This document shows positions 10,701 to 22,524 of a stretch of 64,000 nucleotides of DNA, piece by piece. This DNA is from Prinia subflava (lineage: Eukaryota; Chordata; Aves; Passeriformes; Cisticolidae). Location: NCBI RefSeq assembly GCF_021018805.1, contig NC_086247.1, positions 143,050,878 to 143,114,877 of the forward strand, read 5' to 3'. Made by a program: the position numbers and the translations under genes. Position 1 is the first letter of the stretch, and each line of letters opens with the position of its first letter. The notes under the pieces are model-generated. The model saw nothing but the letters and a program-made list of their open reading frames with translations. It did no database searches and had not been told where the DNA came from.

Positions 10701-13490
10701 CTGTGTAAAATGTCTAGCCACCTAAAGCTCCCTTCACAGCCAGAAGAAGTAAGACAGAGCAGGAGATTCCCAAATTCTGACTTTGTACGAGTCTACAGGT
10801 TAGGAAAGCCTTTCACAGAGGGAAGACATCTGCACTCCATTTAAACTTTGATTATTTGTCTATATTTAGACTGATTCAGTACTAAAAAATGGACTCTATC
10901 CATTTACCTTCAGGTGTTTGGTATGATTTTTTGTTTCTTTCATTGTATTGACTTGAAAAGTTCTGTTATAATCTAAATCTATATATTTTCCATATTAATT
11001 AAAATTTACAGTGCATTTACCTCACTTTTTTTCAGTGTTGATTTTTGCTGTAAAGGGTTCTTCAGAAAAGACAATTTTACCATTATCTTCTTTGTTTAAG
11101 CTGTGCTTCTCCTGTTGGTAGTTAAAAACATCTTGAATACTGAGATAATTCACCAAAGTAGTTTTGGGAGTTTTCCATCTCCTGTGAGCTACCACTATGC
11201 TCTTAATTGTGAACTACTCCACATGTCTTCATGCCTGAGGTCTCCATCCTTGCAGTGCTTCAGATCTTACATCACCTCAAACATGTGCAAGCACCATGGC
11301 TCAGGGACTTTAGCAGACAATTTCTTTGGCCTGGAAAAAAATATTTTGTCAATGGTGAGTTCTGAATCTTTTAGTAGCCTCTTTCTGAGTGCTTTGACCT
11401 AGATGGTCTCATAATTTAGTCAGATGTTAAGGACCAAGTTAAATCCAAAACTAAAAGGTATCTTTCTAGAGCTTGAAATTGTACAAATTCCTCCACAATT
11501 CTTGCAAACCTCTTTTTTTCTGCATCTGTCTAACAATTTTCTGATGATTCATTTTTATATGAAGTGTGAAGTACTCCTTGAATTTTTTACTTCACTTTCA
11601 GAGTTGGCCTCTCTGCTTGAGTTACTGAAAACCATTTAAAAATCAAGTAGTTCAAAACCACCTACTGTCAGAAATCTGGCGGCCTTCTGTCTCCCCTTTT
11701 ACTTGCTGCCCATTCCTTGTAGTTCCTTTTAAACTTCCTCCAGTTGTTATCCAGGTTTTCCAAGGGGTTTAGCTCTGCTGGGGTCTTGAACAGCTCCTTT
11801 TTTCTATTCAGACATAGCTCAGTTGATTTTTTTCCTGTTCCACTGTTTGGCTCAGCAGCCACAGAGAACAGGGCAGAGACCACTCCGCTTCAGGAAGGCA
11901 TTCTTAAAAGGCAGAAAAAATTAAGTTATCCTTCCTTCACAGCTAGCCATTTTCTTTCTATTGTCACAGGCAAACACAGCTTAAAGGGGAAGTTTCCCAG
12001 GAAATGAAGGGGTAGCAAGAGACAGGACATAGAGAAGATGGGATGACAAACTCTGTGGAGAGCCCAAAATTGGTGTGGCCTACTGAGAAATATCAGACTT
12101 CTTACAAAGAGCCTAAATAACAAACACTGCCTTTGCCTTTGTGTTCTTCCTCTTGTGTCTTCCTAGCTGCCTGGACAATTAATATCCTTTGAGGCAGAAA
12201 AGAGCACTGGCATCTCAAGGCAACTGGCAACCTGAACTGGAGCTTTTGTTCTGCCACCTCTAGAAGACCAGCACTAGAGGAAATGGACATATCTCAAAGA
12301 GAGGAAATGGTATCATTTTTAGAAAAAGTATAAAAATAAGTTGGTGATGCTATTCTCAGCTTCACCTTTTTAATCTTCTGAGGGTTTAGAAATAGCTTCA
12401 TTATCTATATAAAAGTAACTCCACTCAACTGAAAAATTTTCTGTTCTTAACATTTGGTTTTGTACAATATTGGCATAAAACCAGAATATTCTGAAGTTTT
12501 TCAATGAGGGGAAAAAAAAACAAACCAAAGAAGCAAAAAGAGAGATGGAATAGAGCCAACAGTCCAGCTAACTAGGTCACTTAGTAGGGATAGGAACTCT
12601 CCTTGCATCTCTTTGTATGTTTCTTTCTGTAAAAATAACTAAACATTCACTGCATTACAATAGGGTGGATTTGCTATCTATGGCCTGATACAAAGTGCCA
12701 TGGCTATGCTACAAGACACTAATGGAAAAGCCTCTTTTCTTAATTATATAGATCAGAGATTTGATCTGTCCACAAGATCCAACTAAATCTTGTAGTTACT
12801 GGCATATGGTTGTCCTGTAATGAAGGTCATACTTTATGTGTCCCCAAAAATCCTTTCCCGATGCCAAAATACTATGTATATTATCTAGAAGACACTAGAA
12901 TACTTTGAAGACATTTTGTTCTTCAGAGATTTTAATGGCAAGGCTCTTCATTGAAAATTTGTAACCAGTTTTGGAAAAAGCTGGAATTCATGTGCGGGTA
13001 ACTGATGAAAATGGACAAGTGTTTCATGAGAGGAATACTTGTGCAATTAGTATATTTTCTTCAAATGTAAATATAATAAAAGTTAATCACCTTCAACAAA
13101 ATTAGAAAACTAAAAATATTTTAGTAAAATAGGGGTTTTTTAATTGAGATTTGTGAAAGAAGTATTTGCAATATTTCACTGAGAAATATTTCTTTAAGTT
13201 TATTAACAAGCTTTCCATCTCTTATTTTATTTACAATGTATACAGGAGTTTTATCTGAAAGTTTGATAGTTTTTCTCCCTGATGGTAATACAGCTAGTTC
13301 ACCACTACAGTATTTCAGTTGTCTGCTGACACAGTAGGATGGAAATAACATAGGTAGGCATTGGCAAAAATTGACTTCTGCAGGGATAATCAAGTTTCCA
13401 TAAATGGAGGAAACTTGTTTGCATAAAAAACATTTTTTAAACGGCCATGTGAAAGGAGATTATATTTTCTTGCACAAAATTGGCACATAA
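7772..13490. other. Unique DNA, no gene or repeat recognised
   Basis: This is AT-rich sequence with no transposon family recognised. The longest reading frame in the window (178 codons, 8059-8595) lies here beside the LTR. Its translation has no gag, pol, env or cellular domain that I recognise, and a second frame overlaps it, so I do not call it. Other frames (for example 11103-11402 and 13121-13393) are equally featureless. There are no strong simple repeats. Confidence 0.6.
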
Positions 13491-13830
13491 AATCACTACA
13501 GGGGGTTCAGTGCTAGCTCTTCATTGCAGTGCAGGGCTGAGCTCCATGCAAACACCGGACCCATGTGCTTTGGATTCCAGCACATCACAGTAGCCTGTGG
13601 TTGTTTTGATGGGAAAGAAGGAGTGATGAAACAAACTGAGCATTTCAGCCTCTGCTCTACCTCAACTTAAAACACAAGATGCTGTGAGTGTTGCTCTGTT
13701 GTACGCTGATCAATGTGATTGCACCTTTGAAGCTGGCTGTACATCACGCAGCAAAGATACCTTTGATTAATCCCCTCCTGGTTAGTTTAAGTGATAGAAA
13801 GCCCCCTGAGGACTTAAACTCTCTCTCCTT
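13491..13830. other. Candidate conserved or regulatory non-coding stretch
   Basis: This stretch is less AT-rich and more varied in composition than its neighbours, and has no repeat signature. Near 13760-13775 CAAAGATACCTTTG places a CAAAG and a CTTTG in inverted orientation, continuing into CCTTTGATTAAT. This matches the TCF/LEF core twice, beside a homeodomain-type ATTA. Another CCTTTGAAG lies about 40 bases upstream. Stop codons interrupt all frames, so it is not coding. That it is an enhancer is inference only; cross-species conservation would decide. Confidence 0.2.
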
Positions 13831-16800
13831 CTTTTCAGAGATCAGAGACAAATAGTTTCTTCCTGTGTTATTCTTGTCCTGTGTAAAGAGGATTTGTACA
13901 AGGAAATCCCTGGTGTAAACAGTATTGAAAAATTGTTCTAAAGGATTAAAGCTTCTCTAACGATCTGTCCCAGGGAGTGTGTCTTCCAGCAGCTGCTCTC
14001 ATGTAGAGAGGTTTGGGCTTCAAGTAATGAGGCAGTGCACTATACATAATGTTTTAACAAGATGTGAAAGACAGAAACCTCATCCTATTCTATTTATTAG
14101 AACAAAAAATAATGACAATTCTTGCTGCTTAAAGTGAGGTAATTTTGCTCAATAAATTATACACTCAAGAGCACACTAGTGTAGCATCAATTTTTGCCTC
14201 TTTCTATGCCTCAAGAAAAAAAGCAGTCTAGTATTAAGGAAGTAGGATAAGGATGAAGTCCTACAGCTCCTCTGAATTCTCAGACTTCCCCTGTACTGCT
14301 ACTTTAAAATGAAAAGGACACTTTTATTTTCCAAAATAAGAATGTTGTCTGATGTCACTTCTAATTGAATAAGGAGAAATACTTGTATGACTGTAAAAAA
14401 TATCTCAACAGCTCTTTAACCTTTCAACAACTTTATCCAATATTAATTTCTCTTTTCTTTAGACACTACAAAAAAAGACCAAATTTTGTACCTGAAGTAC
14501 AACTTTAGTCAGGAGTTAATGCTTTGAGCATCCTTCAAATTCATTGGCTTTCTCTTACTAAATGGGCATTTATTAGTTTTTCTGTTAGACCAAAGTTTTT
14601 CTGTTTACCCTCAAAAAGGTGGAACAATTCCATTTCATGGGTAGAATTGTATAAACATCCTGCCCATTACTTATATTTGGAAATATAGAAGCCAATGGAG
14701 CCATAGAGCTATAAGGTCACACTTGCTTAGAGCAAAATCTGTGTCAAAGATTTCAGTCTGCCTATAGTTATTTTCTTACAGCAGAGAGACTACAGAGGAA
14801 AGGGAGATGTAGACTGAATGCCAAAACAACACAATGAAGAATTCTTTTTGTTCCACGAAAAAACTCAGAGAGGAGACATAAAAGGAGAAGTAAAACAGTT
14901 CATGCTTCTCTGTATAAATTGTGACTCTGGAAAAAACTATTGTTTGCACACATGTATATGCACACTGAGGCCAAATTAAAATGGCCTGACACACTCAATT
15001 CTTATTTTTTCACATCTTCCTAAATTTTGACTGAACAATTTGAATGCTCCTATTTGTTTATGTGTGAATGGGAAATTCTTCTCATTTTTCACAATTTAAA
15101 AAAAAAACCAAAAACAAAAACAAACAAAAAAAACCACTGTATGTGAAATATTTAAGATGATATGAACCAAAAGTGATGCAATTTTAAAATTTACTACCAT
15201 CTGCCATGTAAGTCAGTGGAAGAATACATAATATCAGTTATCTTCTTAAGGACTACCTCTTTAGTCTGTTTTAGTCTCAAAGTTATAGAAAGAAATCCAG
15301 ATGTTTGGGTGCACATCTGCCCCAGCTCCAGGGAGCATGGCCTGGGTCATAGATCTCTTTGTCCCTCTCCTGTCATCATTCACATCCCATCTCTGTATGC
15401 TGGATCTGTCACTCTCACACCTTCTAGCTTACCTCTCCCTTTGCATGGTCTCACCTCCCTGCTGCTCTCTGCCTCAGCCCATTGCTCAGCAGACATGAGC
15501 TCTCACATGGATGTTCTATTTGAATGCAATGTAGCAAACTGATAAATTCTTAAAGATGGCACTGAAAGAATTAATTCCGCCTTTCTACCCTTCCCATTTA
15601 TCTTACTCCTTTTTAATGTCTTGCCAGACTTAGAGCCTGAATCTGCCTCAAAGCAGTCCTGATTGCAGCCTGCCCATGCATCTTTGGAGTCTCCAGCACT
15701 TGCACTCCTTATCCAGGTTTTGCATCCTCGTTTCACAGAGCAGCTGTTATTTCACACCTCTTGTTCTCCCTGCTGACCATATTGTCTCCATTTCCACTCT
15801 CTACCCTGCTTTCACTGCAGGCTGAGAACAAGAATGAGTGACTTGCTGCTGGGCATGAGGGGCTGCCAGGTTCCTGCCCCGACATGAGCACCAAATTAGA
15901 CCAGCATAGTGAATCAGAGGTGCCTGCAAGTACACTGATACGGAGGGATGCAAAAAAAGAAGTTATTTAGTAGAGGCAGAGGTGAAACCAAGCAGACTAG
16001 ACAGGATCTTTAGTTAATAAAAATCAGCATAAATCCCTTGCTTTATATTTGCAAACTTCCCATTCTTCTGTATGAAGTGAGAACATTGCTAACACAGCCC
16101 CCATTTCATCAGGGCACTTAAGCATATATTAATCATCTATATTTGTTCAGCAATGTATTAAGCAGATGTTTTACTTTAATTCTCACAGAGGTCAGCATAT
16201 AAGAACATATTTAAATGCTTACGATAATAGAATTAGGATGAAGCATCTGGGCCTAAGAATAAAAGCACTCTGCTACACAAAAAGTAAGAGAAATCTGAAG
16301 AGATAAAAATATCAGATTCATTCTTCTTTTACACACCAGCTTATCAGACACATCATCTAACTTCAGTGTGCTTCTGTAAATTTGGTGCCTTCCATAAATT
16401 TATTTTCTTGGACGCATTTCTTGGTCAGTTAAAAATGTCCGTATAAAGATTTCAGTTACTTTTCCAATCTATACTTTCCCTCTTCCTTTTTTTTTCTTCC
16501 ATGCTTAGTATATGATCAAGAGAAAATGAAAAAGAGAGAAGGACTAAGGAAAGCAATCACAGATTTTCTAGTTACTGCTGAAATAACTCCCTGAAGATGA
16601 TGTGCTATGCTTCCTTTCCATTTTTAGTTGGCAATCCTCAAAAGCACATCAGATTAGTGACCTCTTTTGTCCTATCCTTGTCCTCAAACATTAATTAGTT
16701 TATGCTTTGTGACTGACTCCTGCTGACTTGTATCTCTGAAGTTAATCATGTCACTAGGGACATTTGTGTAAGCTTAGGTTCTGTGTAATGGCACTAATTA

Positions 16801-17758
16801 TAAAAGGAGATGTAAGGTTATTTGGCTACAGAAGTGTGTGTTTCATAGGCTTACAGAAAAACAAGAAATATTTGCAGCTATCACTGGTGAGAGGAACCAG
16901 TCAAATATGAACTGTATTCATGTTGCTCACCAGTTCATTAACACCTTGATTTGTCTTTCTTCACTCTCTCTCACCCATGGCAATGTCTTATGGCAATGGA
17001 ATTAGTCATTGTTGGGGAAAAAGGAGTAATGCTTTAGTGCAAATTTCTGCAGAAAAGCTTAGTGCAAGGGAGAAGGTGAGATGGAGGACAGGTTGCTTGA
17101 AATAATTTTTATAGGAGTAGAGGAATGTGTCCACCTTTTTTTATTTATCCTTTGATAGGGCCATCATATCACTACAAGGATGCTCAGTATCCTGCTCTTT
17201 GAATTGAAATTATACTCTGAAAAACTCCTGAAAATGTAGGTTTGGTGGTGGATTTTTTTTGGAACGGAGAATTCTGGCTTTTAAAATGTTGGTTTCCATT
17301 GCCCTGACCCTGAAAGGCAGAGTGAGGTCATCTTTTGCCAAAAAGCTGCAATTTTGACCCTTAAAGGCATTGGGAATTCTTACAAAGTTAACACTGGTTG
17401 TTCTAGCAGTAAATCACAGTGTTTGTCCCTGTTCTCTGGCTCTGAAGGGATCTTCATTTAGGACACTGGTACAAATACAGATGAACTGAGAACCAGTTTG
17501 AAACTTTATCTATGACACTCATTACATTCTTTTCACTTTGTGCATACAGCAAGAAGCTTAAAAACAAAACCACTAGAAAGCAAAAGTATTAATCACTTGT
17601 ATGAAAGGAGAAATGGCATAAAATTTTACCAGTGTACAGTGGATTTAAACTAGAAATTGTGATGTTTTTAGTTAAGGGGGTAAAATTAACTAATGTACAA
17701 GCTGAAATCATGTCTAAAATTAATGGATGATTCTATAATATTTCAGATAGGATGGGTC
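13831..17758. other. Unique DNA, no gene seen
   Basis: No repeat family or exon was recognised. A block of A-rich simple sequence (AAAAC-like units) lies at about 15098-15135. A pyrimidine-rich patch spans about 15350-15480 and accounts for the overlapping 108- and 65-codon frames there, which have no domain. Confidence 0.65.
15098..15135 (+). repeat. A-rich simple repeat with AAAAC units
   Basis: Runs of A are interrupted by single or double C (A10CC, AAAAAC, AAAC, A8CC). This is low-complexity sequence. Confidence 0.75.
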
Positions 17759-17780
17759 AGGACAGGACAGGACAGGACCA
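17759..17780 (+). repeat. Short AGGAC pentanucleotide repeat
   Basis: Four consecutive AGGAC units (CAGGACAGGACAGGACAGGA, then CC) form a minimal pentanucleotide microsatellite. It is G-rich on the plus strand, but single GG steps only weakly support a quadruplex. Confidence 0.8.
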
Positions 17781-18000
17781 GATGTCTGCATTTTATGTTA
17801 TATAATATGCCACTGGAAGCATGAAAGTGCCAGAAAATATGTCCTGGCTATAAAAATATTGCCAAGGAGGATAAGATACCTATTGAAATCAGAATAATTC
17901 AGACCCCCGTAGAACACCTCCTGCAGTAAATGTGGATAACAGAACAGATGTTTCAATAACTAACACTCCCCACAAATGACAGCTTGAAGACTTATGCCAA
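17781..18000. other. Unique DNA, nothing recognised
   Basis: AT-rich sequence between the pentanucleotide repeat and the CpG-containing stretch. No element is seen. Confidence 0.6.
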
Positions 18001-18235
18001 TGTCAATCATTTCTCCTGATGCTAAAGCATTCCTCCCGATGCTAGATCGTAAGTGCAAATGAGATAACCTCACTTATCCTGCCCTATCAAGAACAGGAAC
18101 CCAAATGTCTTCATTTGCAAAGCGCTGGTGGCGCGATCCAAGCCCAGCAGAGACCCTTTTGCAGAATGGCAGCCAGTGACAGGCTGCGAGACTGAAATGT
18201 TCTTCAAAGTTTCAATCACTCAAGGTGAGAAAAGA
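18001..18235 (+). other. Candidate conserved element or non-coding exon with a strong splice-donor match
   Basis: This segment stands out from its AT-rich surroundings by carrying several CpGs close together (AGCGCT and GGCGCG at about 18122-18137). It contains a 20-base imperfect tandem duplication at 18011-18029 and 18030-18049, with GATGCTA in both units. It ends in CTCAAGGTGAGAAAAG, a near-consensus 5' splice site at about 18225/18226. All frames contain stop codons, for example TGA shortly after the ATG at about 18165, so a coding exon is unlikely. It could be a non-coding RNA exon, an enhancer, or chance. Confidence 0.2.
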
Positions 18236-18531
18236 CAGCATTTCATCCATATGTTCCCATTGCACACATTTTAAAGGGGCAGTTAAGCAATTTAAATCAG
18301 GGACGGTACTGATCACATAATTATACCTAAATATTTTCTGGATATATGCAATGAAAATGTAACTTCTGCCTAGGACACTGGTTGGTCTAATACTTCCTCC
18401 AGCTATTTGTTTGACTTTAGGGCAGACTGAATTTCTGGGGAAATACTGTGTTTCAGTATGCTGTTATTTAATTTAAGTAAAATACATAAAAAACTTATTC
18501 CAGTGTGGTCCAAAACTATCATCACAACTAG
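18236..18531. other. Unique DNA, nothing recognised
   Basis: AT-rich sequence up to the CR1 fragment. I see no CR1 3' untranslated region or tail here, although it would be expected to the left of the minus-strand CR1. Confidence 0.6.
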
Positions 18532-19340
18532 GAGTTGAACAGGCCCAGCTCCATCAGCCTTTCCTCATAAGAGAGATGCTTCAGTCCCATAATCATCTTT
18601 ACAGCCCAGTACTGGACCTGCTCCAGGAGCTCCCCATTTCTCCTGTACTGAGGAGCCCAGAACTGGACACAGCACTCCAGAGTGGCCTTACCAGGGCAAA
18701 GGAAAGGGGTGAATCACCCTCACCCTCTTCCCGATGCACCCCAGGATCCCATTGGCCTCCTTAGCCCCAGGGCACTGCTGGCTCATGGGAAGCTTATCAT
18801 CCACCAAGACCCCCAGGTCCTTCTCCACAGAACAACTTTCCTGCTCATCAGCCCCTGACCTGTACTGGGATTGTTCTTCCACAAGACTCTGCATTTGCTT
18901 TCACTGAGCTTCAGACTGTTCTGTTCTTCTCTGCCCATCTCTCAAGCTGTTAAGGTCTTTCTGAAGGGGTGCCCACCACTACAGGGGACCACTCCCAGCT
19001 TTGTGTCATTAGTGAACCTGCTGAGGAGGCACCTGCACCTTCATCCAAGTCATGAACAAAAAGGTTAAACAACACTGGACCTAATATTAAAACTTGGGGG
19101 ACACCACTAGTGACAGGGCTCCAACTAGACGCTGTGCCATGGCCTCACAACAAACCTCACTGTCCACTCAGCCAGTCCACACTTCCTGAGCTTTACTATA
19201 AGTATGTTGTGAGAGATAATGTCAAAAGCATTGCAAAAGTCAAGGTAGAAGATATCCACTGCTTTCCCCTCCTCTATCCAGGTAGCAGTTTCATCATAGA
19301 AGGCATCAAGGTTTTTATCACTCAGTTCTTCACTTGATCC
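18532..19340 (-). mobile_element. CR1 LINE reverse-transcriptase fragment (antisense, decayed)
   Basis: The minus strand encodes the C-terminal half of the CR1 ORF2 reverse transcriptase in broken frames. From right to left the order is: a YLDFCNAFD block (motif A, with the AFD aspartate kept); SHNILIVKLRKCGLAEWTVR; a motif C region that reads FTND where FADD is expected, so the catalytic pair is damaged; then [14 protein letters not shown] and [14 protein letters not shown] (18688-18894); and finally HLSYEERLMELGLFN near 18545. The coding match stops abruptly at about 18532. The last part of ORF2 and the 3' tail are missing, which is unusual because CR1 copies normally lose the 5' end and keep the 3' end. 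Many stop codons and frameshifts mark an inactive old copy. Confidence 0.92.
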
Positions 19341-19968
19341 TACAAATCCTAAAATCAGTAACCTTTCACCAAACTGTGTTATGTGAAAAGGTAATGTCTG
19401 ACATCCTGGAAATGGAAAACTCTCAGACAGGTAGAAATGGTGTTTTGAGGTGGGTTTTATCTTACTCAGCTTTAGCTATGTAAAGGTTAAGCTTCTCCAT
19501 TTTCTGTGGCGCAAACTGGCAATGGACAACTATCCTGAAAAAAATATTCCTGAAGGTTTCTGTCTCTCTTTATTGACTATTGGGAAAGCCTGTGAAGAGC
19601 CTTGGCCCAGACATCAGTGGTTTTATGTCTAAAGCTTGGATAGATTAATTCTCTCCATGGCCATCATAATAACTGTCACAATAATCTTTAGTTATTACAA
19701 TAAGTCCTTCAGCACAGGAAATATCTTTGTGGATCAGTTTTCCTGCATTTGATTAATTGCCCTTTCCTCAGTGCCATGCCCTGTCTAGAGCACTGAATAA
19801 TCTCCAGCAACGTAAATCACTGTAAAACTTCTAATGCACCTCAGTGTTAGAAATCCTTGTATTTCAAATCCCTTATGTTTTATATGAGATACCATATTCA
19901 TCCCATCAAAAAGCAAGCTGCTTCTGCAAGGGCACTGCACTGATTCAAATAGAAATGTTCAGGAAAGG

Positions 19969-19986
19969 AAAAAAAAAAAAAAAAAA
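19969..19986 (+). repeat. A18 homopolymer
   Basis: Eighteen uninterrupted A follow an AGGAAAGG purine lead-in. No retrocopy was recognised upstream. Confidence 0.9.
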
Positions 19987-22501
19987 GAATGACACTAAGT
20001 ACCTAATAGGGTTAAACAGAAAAATAGATTTACAATATTCATGATACTAATAACAATTAACAACAGGAATTTTCCACTTGCAAGCAAGCCTTATCTACAA
20101 ATATCTTTCACCGAACATCATTCATAGTAGTGTAATAACAAAGTGATTTCCACCTTAAGATAGGAGAGTAACACTCCCCAGGGGCATCAGGATTGTTTTG
20201 TCTGCTTGTCTTCTGGGCTTTGAATTAGAATGAAAAACTGTGTTTACTCTTCTTATTGGAATAAGGAAGGCAGGAGAAGTCTGTGTTTTCTTGAATAAAT
20301 CCTTGCTCCTGATAAAAACAGGGGTGTGCTATGGACGAACAAACTTGAAAAATAGCAATGCTGGCTCTTCAAAATATTTGTGAGCTTGGAGGCTGCAAAC
20401 AAGGTTACAGTTAGACGTAAACTAAAAGAATTTGCAAAATTGTGACCACTAGATCTGTCCTTCACAAAAAGCATCAACCTCTGAGGGAGGGTGAAATACT
20501 TATTAAAAACCTGATGAGATCCATGCTTTTTAAATACAATATAGCTTAATCTAAACTGAAGAGACTCTAAAGGAGCTGTCCTATTTCTTACTGACTAGAG
20601 TCAGTCCATGTGCTATGATGGCAAAAATGTCTTTAAAAAGACAAACCACTTGAGGCAAAGGGTGCTACTAAGTCTTCATCCCCATTTACAGGATTTATTA
20701 AAATAATATAAAAAGACAATAATAGAAACCATCATTTTATCAAGGTGACTTTCAGAAAGGACATTTCAAAAGAAGAATCTGCAGTTCTTTAGACATAATA
20801 CACAATGCATACAGTCTGCAGCCACCTAACTCTGAACAGACTGCACTTAAAGCTTTCAGCATGCTGGTGGAAAGATTAGGTATGTTAATTGAATAATTGA
20901 AGCTTTATACAGTGGTATTTATTCTAGATGAATTTATAATTTACTATTACAGAATGTTATAACAGATTAATATCCACTTATCAGACTCTGAACAACCCTG
21001 TATCCATTGCAAGAAAACTCAGTGAAAGATGAAATAATCACACTAATAGAATAAATGTACTGCTCAACAAGGCAGTCTTTTTATTTAGAAGAACATGTGA
21101 GGCATCAGCAAGGACAGAAAGTCCTTGGAAGGGGCATCTGTCCAGTATTAGCCTAAAGGACATAGCTGGAGATGTTCTAGGCTTCTACTGAAAGCCAATA
21201 TTAGCATAAACTTCAGGAACAGGGGAAAAACAGGTAATATAGCTTGGTCCTTTGCATTGTTGAGTGTCAGGAGTAAATCCTTTCAGCTTCACACTCCATC
21301 TGAATAATGAATGTGAATAGCCAATTAAGTTAATAAAGATACAGGACATCACTACATTCACATCAAGGTGATGTGTAAACTACTATCTAATGAATGTCTG
21401 ATAGGTATATCTCAACTTAATTAACCCTTATCCTGTTCAAAATGAAAGCTTTAAGCACCTTGCAGCTAGATTGCCTGTATTTGTAGCAAATTGTCAGTTA
21501 TCAACACTTACCTTCTAACAAAGCTTAAAATGCAAACAGTGCAAGAGTACTGAAGCAGAATACCAGGAGGAAGTAGCTTAAATTTGTTATTAAAAAAAAG
21601 GAAAAAAAAAAGAATAGTGTCAAAACCTAGTGCATAATTATACTGGATTATTAATAATTGTACAGCAAATCTCATCATTTTCAAAAGCAGATTTGCACAC
21701 TGCATCACCTCAGAAACCAGGGTGATATACCATGGTTTAAACCCCCAATCTGTTTCAGTGGCACACTGGTACAGCACAGGAACAAACTGGTATCATATGT
21801 TAGGGAGAGGTAGGGACTGCACAGGGGTTCTTTTGTAGTTTGTTCACAAGGGATAAATTCAACACTTTGACTTACTTTGAATAGATAAAGTCTAACACCA
21901 TGATGCAAGTTCTGTGTAGGACTAACGTTTGAGATCTGTACCTGAGGTAGCTGTAGCTTTTTCTAGTATACCAAGTGGGCAAAAATAGGTGGCAATTCAT
22001 TTTATTCTAAGACTGATGTCTAAAATATGTCACACCTGTAACATTTATAACATGTATAACATCCAAGAATTGTCTGTGCTCCATGGACAAGAAAGGTAGC
22101 CTAAAGCTAGATCTAGAATACACACTGTAGGCATTTTTGGTTTTATTGAAATCAATTGGAACTTTGATGAGTGTTAGATATCCAAACACTGTTGGTTTTT
22201 TTCCCTGCTGTCTTTGGTTACAGGTATAATTTCTTTTTTAGTCAACACTGAAAAGAAACAGCAATTCACAGGCAAGGTAAAGTAAATAAGCTTACAGCTA
22301 TATTGATGAAGAATAGGGGCCATAAGAAGTGCAAGTCACACTTACAGTGCATGAAGATCACAGAAAGCATCAGCAGGATAATCCAGAGAGCATCAAAAAT
22401 GTATTTAGGATCTAGCCCCCAGTGCATTTCTGCTATGTGTAAGGGATTTACTACAGTACTGAGATGACAGTTTGGTTTGTACCAGAGCAGAGACCTGGTT
22501 T

Positions 22502-22524
22502 AAAAAAAAAAAAAAAAAAAAAAG
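22502..22524 (+). repeat. A23 homopolymer
   Basis: This is the longest homopolymer in the window, 23 A. It could be a decayed poly-A tail of a processed transcript, but the sequence upstream (22400-22500) is not recognised as a gene. Exact length is unreliable in most sequencing data. Confidence 0.9.
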
